Source: Methylococcus sp. (GTDB lineage Bacteria; Pseudomonadota; Gammaproteobacteria; Methylococcales; Methylococcaceae). From it: DNA of 39,663 nt. The stretch lies in NCBI GenBank assembly GCA_007280285.1, contig QYQA01000121.1:1-39663 (forward strand), read 5' to 3'. This document shows, in pieces, positions 1-7,858 of the stretch. Under the pieces are notes generated by a model that was not told the origin of the DNA, ran no database searches, and saw only the letters and a list, made by a program, of their open reading frames with translations. Both the position numbers and the translations under genes were made by a program. Every line of letters starts with the position of its first letter. Positions within the stretch are counted from its first letter, which is position 1.

Positions 1-1
1 C

Positions 2-346
2 ATCTATCAGCGAAAAGAGCACATTGATATTACCCGGGGTGACAGCGTTCAGATTCAAGGGGGACTTGGGGCGCGCGTCTTTTCGTTGTTTGATATTGGC
101 GTCACCGGGTATGGCCTGTGGCAAGTCGCCAAGGATCAAGGGAGCGCCTTGCCGGCCGTTGCCTATGGCCAGTTTGAACGCGCGGCGGGTCTTGGGCCCG
201 AAATTGGGATCATGATCCCGGACCTTCGAAGTAAGGTCACCGCTCGCTATGAATGGGACCTGTGGTCGCGCTCAAGGCTTGAAGGACAGGTCCTCGTCGT
301 CAGTTGGTCGGTGTTGGCTTTAGCGCTTGGGGAGTCTCCCCAATGA
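2..346 (+). CDS. C-terminal part of MetA-pathway-of-phenol-degradation-like outer membrane protein (partial, runs off left edge)
   Basis: Frame 2 is open from the window edge (IYQRKEHIDITRGDSVQIQGGLGARVFSLFDIGVTGYGLWQVAKDQGS...GLGPEIGIMIPD...RSRLEGQVLVVSWSV). The alternating beta-barrel pattern and GxGPEIG segment resemble the phenol_MetA_deg/SphA family. Its stop overlaps the next start (ATGA at 343). Confidence 0.6.
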   Translation: MYQRKEHIDITRGDSVQIQGGLGARVFSLFDIGVTGYGLWQVAKDQGSALPAVAYGQFERAAGLGPEIGIMIPDLRSKVTARYEWDLWSRSRLEGQVLVVSWSVLALALGESPQ

Positions 347-1392
347 AACATTTTATTCCCCCTTGGTGGTTACCAGGCCGTCATCTTCAGACCCTTTGGC
401 AACCCCTCTTTAGAGATCGCCCGGTTCCAGCAACCCGCCGGGAGCGGCTGCTGACCCCCGATCGAGATTTCATCGATATGGATTGGTTTGAGCCTTCATC
501 TGAAGGCCCTTTAGTGGTCTTGTTGCACGGTTTATCAGGTTCTTCGAAATCCCCCTATATTCGAGGGATGCAGGTGGCATTGGCCGCAAAAGGGTTTCGC
601 ACGGTGGCCCTCAACTTTAGAGGCTGCAGTGGGGAGCCTAATCACACGGCCTTGGGCTATCACTCCGGGGAGACGTCCGATCTTTCATTCTTGATCCAAC
701 AGTTGAGGCGGCGAGAGCCTCAAACCCCTTTCTTGGCGATTGGCTACTCGCTCGGTGGCAATGTCTTGCTGAAATGGCTCGGTGAGACCGGCACCGGTGC
801 CGATATTGAAGTGGCGGTGGCCGTTTCGGTCCCGCTTCGACTGGATCTTTGTGCCACCCATCTTGATCAGGGGTGGTCTAGGGTGTATCGAAATCGCTTG
901 CTTCAGGAATTGAAAGAGTATGTGGCCAGTAAGCTTGCAAGGCTCGAGGTCCTGGGGCTTGAGGAGGAAGCTCAAAAGTTGCGGGCGCTTGGGGATCTTC
1001 GGCCGATCAAGACTTTTTGGGATTATGATGCCCGAGTTGTCGGGGGGCTTTATGGCTTTGAGAGCGCCCAAGCCTACTATGATGCCTCGAGCAGCCGGCG
1101 CTACCTTTTAGGCATCAGGCGGCCGACACGCATCGTTCATGCCCTTGATGATCCTTTCATGACCCCTGAGGTTTTGCCCGAGGATCATGAACTCTCCCCC
1201 CTGGTTGAAATGGTCCTCAGTGATTCCGGTGGTCACGTCGGCTTTGTCGATGGGGGGTTCCCCTGGTCGCCAGGTTATTGGTTGGAGCGCATGGTCCCTG
1301 ACTATTTTAGGAGGGTCTTGAGTCCTTCAACGCCGACTCTGGCCCCTCAATCTTTACCTGATCCAGGAGTTCATCAATCTCCTTTGGTGTGA
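343..1392 (+). CDS. alpha/beta hydrolase, YheT-like
   Basis: MKHFIPPWWLPGRHLQTLWQPLFR N-terminus, VVLLHGLSGSSKSPYIRGMQ, NFRGCSGEPN, GYSLGGNVLLKWLGE nucleophile elbow. The ATG at 343 is preferred over the ORF-track start at 304. Confidence 0.85.
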   Translation: MKHFIPPWWLPGRHLQTLWQPLFRDRPVPATRRERLLTPDRDFIDMDWFEPSSEGPLVVLLHGLSGSSKSPYIRGMQVALAAKGFRTVALNFRGCSGEPNHTALGYHSGETSDLSFLIQQLRRREPQTPFLAIGYSLGGNVLLKWLGETGTGADIEVAVAVSVPLRLDLCATHLDQGWSRVYRNRLLQELKEYVASKLARLEVLGLEEEAQKLRALGDLRPIKTFWDYDARVVGGLYGFESAQAYYDASSSRRYLLGIRRPTRIVHALDDPFMTPEVLPEDHELSPLVEMVLSDSGGHVGFVDGGFPWSPGYWLERMVPDYFRRVLSPSTPTLAPQSLPDPGVHQSPLV

Positions 1393-2230
1393 TCATCGCG
1401 ACCTCTGGGCGCCGGGCATTGGCGGCACCGGCGGCGGCTGCAAATCGAAGGCGTCGTTCAACCGACCAGGCTTTGAGGGTGCCATGGGCGAGACCTGCGA
1501 GGTAGCAGTCGCCACAGCCGACCGGATTGACTTCTCGAAGTGAGGGCGGGGTGACCCGCCAGTGCCCTTCCGTTTTAGTGCGGACTTCAATCGGCAGGGG
1601 GCCATCGGTGATATGAAGCTCAGGCACCCCCTCCCAGTTTTCGATCTCCCAAAATTCGTCGCGATTGGGTTTGGCTAGTTGCGGGAGCACGCCCCCCCCG
1701 AGGGCGGCCTCAAGGCCTTTTCCATGGGCATCCAGCCAGACGGGGACCCCGCGTGCCTGGCCCATGGCGATCATCTTAGGATAGGCGGATGCCACCAAGG
1801 GGTGGGGGACGGAGCCACTGATAATGACTAAGCCTGTGCGTTGGATCAGCACCGCGACTTTTTTAAGAAGCTCATTAATCTCCTCTTCAAGGACCTCAAA
1901 ACCATCCGGAAGGAAGGTGGTGGGATGCGCCTCTTGAGGGGCTGAAGCCATGAAGCCCATCCGCATCGGCGCCTTCGTCGGGATGAACCACTCCTCAATG
2001 CCATCGGCTTTAACGATCTCTCGAAGCCAGGCCCCTGAATGGCCGCCGGCAAACCCTGTGAGGTTCACTCGATGGCCAAGTCGGACCAGAACCCGGGCTA
2101 CGTTGACTCCTTTGCCTTCGGCATGAACCTTGAGTTCCTCAACGCGATGGATCGCGGCCGGCTTAAAAACGTCCTGATGGACCAAATTAAGCAAGGGGTT
2201 GGTATTGACGATGAGGATGTCAGTAGCCAT
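1307..2230 (-). CDS. PfkB-family sugar kinase (1-phosphofructokinase / tagatose-6-phosphate kinase-like)
   Basis: VNTNPLLNLV..., AEGKGVNVARVLVRLGH, LVIISGSVP, NPVGCGDCYLAGLAHG (PfkB anion-hole/GxGD motif). Confidence 0.85.
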   Translation of the reverse strand: MATDILIVNTNPLLNLVHQDVFKPAAIHRVEELKVHAEGKGVNVARVLVRLGHRVNLTGFAGGHSGAWLREIVKADGIEEWFIPTKAPMRMGFMASAPQEAHPTTFLPDGFEVLEEEINELLKKVAVLIQRTGLVIISGSVPHPLVASAYPKMIAMGQARGVPVWLDAHGKGLEAALGGGVLPQLAKPNRDEFWEIENWEGVPELHITDGPLPIEVRTKTEGHWRVTPPSLREVNPVGCGDCYLAGLAHGTLKAWSVERRLRFAAAAGAANARRPEVAMITPKEIDELLDQVKIEGPESALKDSRPS

Positions 2231-2270
2231 AGACGATCAGGGATAGGGTCTTAGACAAACGCGTCGAGCC

Positions 2271-4142
2271 TCACCGTTCCATATCGAGAACGGCCTTCAA
2301 AGCTTCTTCTGCATCAATGATACCGGGCCCGCAGAGTCCCTTCAGGCTGGTCTGGCAGCTTGAGGGGACCTCCTTTTCCTCGACAACCTGGGTCCCAGTG
2401 TTCTTAACCAATTGGATCGTGGTCAGGGGAAATGGCCGCGCGGTGCCTTGGATGATGTTCTTGATTTTTGCCGGGGTTAATCGATGGTGGCGGTCGAGAG
2501 ACAGCATCAGCGATACAATGCCAGAGACCACAGGGGTTGCAATACTGGTGCCTTGATACCAGGCATAGCCCATGGCGTTGGGATCTGGTCGTTCAAGGCT
2601 GAGATTAACCGGTGCATAGATCCCAAATGGAAGGATGTGTTTTGAATCAATGACGGTTCCTGCCTCATTCATCACGTTCCAACGGGTTTGGCCTCCAGGT
2701 GAGGCGATGGAGACAATCTTGCCGAAACTACTGTAATAGGCGAGATCACCGGTCGGGCCAACGGCAGACACGGCGATGACCCCGCGGCACCCTGCGGGGG
2801 TGGACAGCTTCATATCGATCGAACTGTTGCCGCCTGCAACCACCACGGTGATGCCCCTTGATAGGGCGTAGTCGATGGCCGCCTGGTCACTGTCAGAGCA
2901 AGGAACATCAGCACCCAGACTCATACTGAGAACCTTTACTTTTTGGAGGTTGGGCTTCGTTCCGGGGACATCTTTGCCGCCGGCGGCCCAATAGATCCCG
3001 TCATTGACATCGTCAAAGGAACCCCCACAGGCACCTAAGACCCGAACCGGGACCACCCTGGCCTTGAAATTGATACCGGCAACCCCTTGATGATTGTTGG
3101 TGGTGGCAGCGACAATCCCCGTCATATGGCTGCCATGCCAGTCACTCGGGCTCGTATCGGTGCTGATGCTGCCAAGACACACCGCGGGTGTCCAATCGCC
3201 TTCATCCCCGGCATAGGGATCACGGCCATCGCCGTCCCGGGCATTGGTGGGGTCTGAGATCAAGTCCCAGCCGCGCTCTTTCATTCTTGGGCGATTGGAT
3301 CCCAAAGCGCGTTCGAGGTCTGGATGGCTAAAAAGGGCGCCGGTATCAATAATCGCAACGCCAATGTTCGATGTCCCTTTGGTAATGTTCCAGGCGGATT
3401 GCACATTGGCGCCCCCTGCGGAGGTCACTGCATCATAGAGGTGCCATTGACCATAAAAGTCGGGATCATTTGGGACTATCGTATTTTTTTTAGCCCACTG
3501 AAGGGGGTCCGCGTAAAGGACTTCCGACAAAGATTCTAATTGCTGTTCGATGATTCTCGCTTGTGATTGAGTGATGGCTTTATTGAGCGTTAGGACACGG
3601 CCAACGGTGGTGTTCCTTGAAAAGGTCAGGCGCTGGCCGATGGTTGCGGATAATTTTTCAAGGAGGTTGTTGTCTGGGGAAAGCGCCAACCGATCGTCCT
3701 TCAATTTAACCAAAAACTCTAAAATGACCGCGGGCTCTGGGGTCAGCGACTGGACGGCGGGTTTTCTGGCGGGTTCCGCTTCAAGCGCTGCCCAGAGGAC
3801 ACCCTCCAGCTGACTTAAGCGATGGGCGGCCGCTTCGGCCTGCTCGAGGGTGACCCAACCTGTGATGGAGAGAATCTGCGCATGGGTTCGGGTCTGACCC
3901 ACCGAGATCATTTGGACGCCGGCAATCAGTTCAAGCTGTTTTAGAAGGGCGGTATCAATGGGATGCGGCGAAGCCGCATCGACATCCTTCTTCAACATCA
4001 CCAAAAGATCAGGAACCATCCCGGCAGAGGTTTCGGTGACTACCCCTATGAGGATCAGGGTCGTCACTAGAATTCGGACGATCAACGGGAGTTTCGATGC
4101 CGGCATGAGGGTGCTATCACTCAGATTAAAAAAGGTCTCCAT
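2271..4142 (-). CDS. S8 family serine protease (subtilisin-like), secreted, with duplicated N-terminal propeptide-like region
   Basis: Catalytic triad motifs AIIDTGALFSHPDL (D), DWHGSHMTGIVAA (H), GTSIATPVVSGI (S). Hydrophobic signal segment LIVRILVTTLILIGVVTETSAG. Confidence 0.9.
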   Translation of the reverse strand: METFFNLSDSTLMPASKLPLIVRILVTTLILIGVVTETSAGMVPDLLVMLKKDVDAASPHPIDTALLKQLELIAGVQMISVGQTRTHAQILSITGWVTLEQAEAAAHRLSQLEGVLWAALEAEPARKPAVQSLTPEPAVILEFLVKLKDDRLALSPDNNLLEKLSATIGQRLTFSRNTTVGRVLTLNKAITQSQARIIEQQLESLSEVLYADPLQWAKKNTIVPNDPDFYGQWHLYDAVTSAGGANVQSAWNITKGTSNIGVAIIDTGALFSHPDLERALGSNRPRMKERGWDLISDPTNARDGDGRDPYAGDEGDWTPAVCLGSISTDTSPSDWHGSHMTGIVAATTNNHQGVAGINFKARVVPVRVLGACGGSFDDVNDGIYWAAGGKDVPGTKPNLQKVKVLSMSLGADVPCSDSDQAAIDYALSRGITVVVAGGNSSIDMKLSTPAGCRGVIAVSAVGPTGDLAYYSSFGKIVSIASPGGQTRWNVMNEAGTVIDSKHILPFGIYAPVNLSLERPDPNAMGYAWYQGTSIATPVVSGIVSLMLSLDRHHRLTPAKIKNIIQGTARPFPLTTIQLVKNTGTQVVEEKEVPSSCQTSLKGLCGPGIIDAEEALKAVLDMER

Positions 4143-4294
4143 CGACGATACTCCAGGAAAATAGCCCCTGCAAGGCGCTTTCGGGGATCATGTCGAGTTT
4201 AGCTGGATTTGGATTTATGCCAAAATGAAAAGATCGTGTGCCTTCGCGGTTTTAAGTCGTTGGAGGTCTTAACCCGCTGACCCCTCGACCAACC

Positions 4295-4588
4295 ATGCAT
4301 GTGACCTTCGTCCACGTTTATGTCCTTCAAGAATCGATCGGTGACTTCATCGAAGCGACGCGGGAGAATCATGAGGCCTCTATCGAAGAAACCGGCAATG
4401 TTCGCTTTGATGTGCTCCAGGACCCTCAAGATCCCGGGCATTTTGTCCTCTATGAGGTCTATCAATCGCCGGAGGACGCGGCCCATCACAAGACCACCGA
4501 TCATTACGCTAGGTGGCGGCTTCGGGTCGAGGAGATGATGGCCAAACCACGGCAGGGCATTCCCATGGCCTGGCTGTTTCCGGCGTGA
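4295..4588 (+). CDS. antibiotic biosynthesis monooxygenase (ABM) family protein, LsrG-like
   Basis: MHVTFVHVYV...DFIEATRENHEASIEETGNVRFDVLQDPQDPGHFVLYEVY...HKTTDHYARW matches the LsrG/ABM pattern (NH..S..E.GN.RFDVLQDP, HKTTxHY). Confidence 0.85.
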   Translation: MHVTFVHVYVLQESIGDFIEATRENHEASIEETGNVRFDVLQDPQDPGHFVLYEVYQSPEDAAHHKTTDHYARWRLRVEEMMAKPRQGIPMAWLFPA

Positions 4589-5784
4589 TCACCGCCACTG
4601 ACGTCTTTGCCATCGGCCGGCTGCCCAAAATAGTTTTTGGCGCGGGTGAAATCCGCCATCTTCCCACGCAGATTGAAGCTTTTGGATCCCATGGTCTCTT
4701 AGTCACTGGCGCCGAGTCCTTCTTGGGATCTCGTCACTTTCTCGCCCTTGAACGCGGTCTCAGGGCCTTGTCTGTCCGCTATACGATATTGACGATCGGG
4801 GGTGAACCTTCTCCTTTGGATATTGATGAGGCGGTGGCACGTCACCGCGGCGATGGGATTGAGGTGGTCATTGGGGTGGGAGGCGGCAGTGTCCTTGATG
4901 CGGCGAAGGCGATCGCTGGGCTTTTAAAGCCGGGGAACAGCGTGATGGACCATCTCGAAGGGGTCGGCCCTGAGCGGCCCTATGGTGGCCCAACCACGCC
5001 ATTGATTTTGGTTCCAACGACCGCAGGTACGGGATCTGAAGCCACCAAGAATGCGGTCTTGACCCGTCAAGGTCCCGATGGCTTTAAAAAATCCTTTCGG
5101 GATGATCGATTGGTTGCGGACTTAGCGATGATTGACCCTGATCTCCTGGCCTCCTGCCCCAAGCCTTTGATCGCCGCCAATGGGATGGATGCGGTGACTC
5201 AACTCCTCGAGTCTTATGTTTCCCTTGGGGCCAATCCCTTGACCGATGCCTTAGCCATGAGCGGACTTCAAGCGGCGTTCAAGGGTTTGTTACCCTGGTA
5301 TGAGGGCGGCGATAAAGCCGCGGAGGGGAGGTCTTTAATGGCCTACGCTGCGCTTCTTTCAGGTCTCTGCCTGGCCCAGACCGGATTGGGGTCGGTCCAC
5401 GGTCTCGCCCAACCGCTAGGCTCCTTTTTTCCAATTCCCCACGGGGTGGTTTGTGGGACCTTACTGGCGATCGCGACGGAAGCCAATATCGAAGCCCTTC
5501 GCCAGCGAGCCCCTGACGCGCCCCAACTTCATAAGTACGCCAACGTGGGCCGCGATCTTTTAGGCCAACCCGCACTGTCGGATGTTTCGGCGCAAGATGG
5601 ATTGATCGCCGAGCTCAAGGCCTTAACCCACCGCTTACAACTTCCCAACCTTTCGATGCTTGGGGTTCTTGAATCCGATATCGAGCGCATCGTGCTTCAT
5701 TCTCGAGGGTCCAGCATGAAAACCAACCCGGTCCTTTTAACTGATGGGGAGATTGGGCACATACTAAGGAGCCGGCTTTCATGA
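4585..5784 (+). CDS. iron-containing alcohol dehydrogenase
   Basis: FGAGEI, GVGGGSVLDAAKAIAGL, PTTAGTGSEATKNAVL, GMDAVTQLLESYVS, GSVHGLAQPLGSFFPIPHGVVC. A GTG start at 4585 overlapping the upstream TGA (GTGA) is more likely than the ORF-track start at 4513. Confidence 0.88.
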   Translation: MITATDVFAIGRLPKIVFGAGEIRHLPTQIEAFGSHGLLVTGAESFLGSRHFLALERGLRALSVRYTILTIGGEPSPLDIDEAVARHRGDGIEVVIGVGGGSVLDAAKAIAGLLKPGNSVMDHLEGVGPERPYGGPTTPLILVPTTAGTGSEATKNAVLTRQGPDGFKKSFRDDRLVADLAMIDPDLLASCPKPLIAANGMDAVTQLLESYVSLGANPLTDALAMSGLQAAFKGLLPWYEGGDKAAEGRSLMAYAALLSGLCLAQTGLGSVHGLAQPLGSFFPIPHGVVCGTLLAIATEANIEALRQRAPDAPQLHKYANVGRDLLGQPALSDVSAQDGLIAELKALTHRLQLPNLSMLGVLESDIERIVLHSRGSSMKTNPVLLTDGEIGHILRSRLS

Positions 5785-7379
5785 CCCAGCACTCTTTTCG
5801 TGCTCTCCTCTTATGGGGCCTCCCGGTGCTTTCGGGTGTGCTCATTGGAACCAGCTATATCCCTTTCCCGCCGTGGGCCTCTTTGTTTGCCTTCGTCCCC
5901 TTATGGATTTTCTGGCGCGACCAGACCTCCCTTTCGCGGGTTTTTCTTAGTGGGCTTGTGACCTCGTTTGTGTTTACTCTGATCGGGTTCAACTGGGTGA
6001 CTTATGTGCTCCATGAGTTCGCCCATCTTGATTGGTGGGTGGCCGGTATAGGGATGCTCTTGTTTGCCTTTTTAGCCCACCTTTTCGTCCCCCTCGCGGG
6101 CATTTTCTGGTGGCTTCTTCAGCGTCGCTATCGGTTCCAGCCTCAGCTTTCGTTGCTTATGATGGCGGTTTTAACGATCCTGCTTGAAGCAACCATTCCG
6201 ATGCTGTTTGACTGGAATTTTGGTTATGCTTGGTATGGAGCGGGTCTCCCCCTTTATCACTGGGCCGAGGTTGTAGGCTTTCAGGGCTTGAGTGCCTTGA
6301 CCATCCTGACCAATGTCCTCACCACGCGACTCCTCACAGAGCGAGGGGTCCTTCTAAGAGGAGGGTTGGCGGCGACTTTGGCATTCGGGTTCTTGGTATT
6401 CAATCTCAGCGGCCTCTGGCTTCAGGGACGTGTTCCAGTGCCAGATGCCAAGGTCAGGGTGCTCATGGCACAAGGCAATGTAGGGAATGCTGAAAAGATG
6501 GCGGCTGAGTTGGGTCGCGGCTACCAAGACGGCATCCTCAAAGCGTTTATGGCGGCAACCGATCAGGCCCTCAAGAACAATACCCAACCCGTCGATTTTG
6601 CGATGTGGCCTGAAACCGCGTTTCCGGCCATCTTGGGTGAAGGCCTTCGACCGGATCGATACCGAGTGGCACTGACGGAGTTTCTTCGGCAACGCCAGTT
6701 GACCCTCCTCACCGGCGCCTATGGTGTGGACTTTCCAAGTGGTCGACTGACCAATTCCCTCTTTGTCGTTAATCCCGAAGGGCAGGTGGTCGAACCCCAC
6801 TACAGTAAGACCATTCTCCTGGCTTTGGGGGAATATATCCCTGGTGAAGACTGGTTTCCGGTCATTCGAGAGTGGCTTCCGCAGACCGGGTTGTTTGCCC
6901 GAGGCCAAGGCCCAACCACCTTGCTGCAATGGCAGGGTTTCAAAATGGGGCCACAGATTTGCTATGAGAGCCTCTTCCCCTGGTTCAGCCGAGAGCTGTC
7001 TAATAGAGGCGCCCAGTTCATTGTCAATGTCACCAACGATTCCTGGTATGGCGACTGGCAGGAGCCTTGGCAGCACATGGTGATGACACTGGCACGAGGT
7101 GTGGAATTCCGCCGCCCCGTCCTTCGGGTCACCAATACCGGCATTTCGACCGTGGGGCTGGCTTCAGGTGAGAGGATGGGTGAGTCACCGGTTCATGAAG
7201 TCTGGGCGGGGATCTTCGACGTCCCCTACCTTCATAAGCCGCCGGTGACGTTCTATCAAAAAGTGCCCTACCTGATGCCGGCTTTATTCTGGAGTACGCT
7301 GTTGGGTCTTATCCTTTATGGTGAGCGCCGCCGGCAAAAGGGGGCTATGGACCGAAGAGCTTCATCTGGGGCTCTTTAA
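5781..7379 (+). CDS. lnt: apolipoprotein N-acyltransferase
   Basis: N-terminal multi-TM region plus C/N-hydrolase domain: WPETAFPAI (Glu), YSKTILLALGEYIP (Lys), QICYESLFPWF (Cys), NVTNDSWYGDWQEPWQHM. ATGA overlap with the upstream ADH. Confidence 0.95.
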   Translation: MTQHSFRALLLWGLPVLSGVLIGTSYIPFPPWASLFAFVPLWIFWRDQTSLSRVFLSGLVTSFVFTLIGFNWVTYVLHEFAHLDWWVAGIGMLLFAFLAHLFVPLAGIFWWLLQRRYRFQPQLSLLMMAVLTILLEATIPMLFDWNFGYAWYGAGLPLYHWAEVVGFQGLSALTILTNVLTTRLLTERGVLLRGGLAATLAFGFLVFNLSGLWLQGRVPVPDAKVRVLMAQGNVGNAEKMAAELGRGYQDGILKAFMAATDQALKNNTQPVDFAMWPETAFPAILGEGLRPDRYRVALTEFLRQRQLTLLTGAYGVDFPSGRLTNSLFVVNPEGQVVEPHYSKTILLALGEYIPGEDWFPVIREWLPQTGLFARGQGPTTLLQWQGFKMGPQICYESLFPWFSRELSNRGAQFIVNVTNDSWYGDWQEPWQHMVMTLARGVEFRRPVLRVTNTGISTVGLASGERMGESPVHEVWAGIFDVPYLHKPPVTFYQKVPYLMPALFWSTLLGLILYGERRRQKGAMDRRASSGAL

Positions 7380-7392
7380 GTCTCGTCGCCCT

Positions 7393-7830
7393 CTAGGACT
7401 TTGTGTGTGGGAGTTTTCGAGGGGCTGGATAACGGCGTTCAAGATCGTCGAGGAAACGGTTGACTTGCCGAATGCTGCTTTTAAACATCTTAGGCGATTG
7501 CCCCTTGAGCCAGCGCTCAGCGCGTTGATTCGTGCCGGGCCAGATGATCAGGCTTCCGAGGATCAGAAAGGGGGTTCCAACGATGCCGGGCAGGAGGATG
7601 CCGAAAACCCCAGCGGTGAACAAGAGCCAGCCGATGTCATGCGGTAGTTTTTCAATACGCTCAATAGTCGCGACATCGACGTTCAGTGCGACCAGACTCT
7701 TTTCAAGAGCAATGATCTCCTCAGCCTCTTGATCATCGTTCAACGGTCTAGCGGACGCTGAAGGACTTTGCTCGGTATGGAGGTCCCGCTGGAGGCGGCG
7801 AATAGGCTGCTTGAGGGGTGGTTTTGTCAT
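7393..7830 (-). CDS. small membrane protein with hydrophobic hairpin (DUF454/PGPGW-like); probable last gene of the P-type ATPase operon
   Basis: IGWLLFTAGVFGILLPGIVGTPFLILGSLIIWPGTNQRAERWL hydrophobic hairpin. Starts 28 bp after the stop of the upstream minus-strand gene. Confidence 0.6.
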   Translation of the reverse strand: MTKPPLKQPIRRLQRDLHTEQSPSASARPLNDDQEAEEIIALEKSLVALNVDVATIERIEKLPHDIGWLLFTAGVFGILLPGIVGTPFLILGSLIIWPGTNQRAERWLKGQSPKMFKSSIRQVNRFLDDLERRYPAPRKLPHTKS

Positions 7831-7858
7831 GAATGCTGTCGCTGTAATGGAAAGATTC

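Noticed and set aside
3958-4164. Plus-strand ORFs antisense to the S8 protease propeptide
   Set aside because: Short shadow ORFs without domain or RBS support.
6354-7076. 240-aa minus-strand ORF inside lnt
   Set aside because: Antisense to a strongly supported lnt CDS; no recognisable domain; typical shadow ORF of GC-rich coding sequence.
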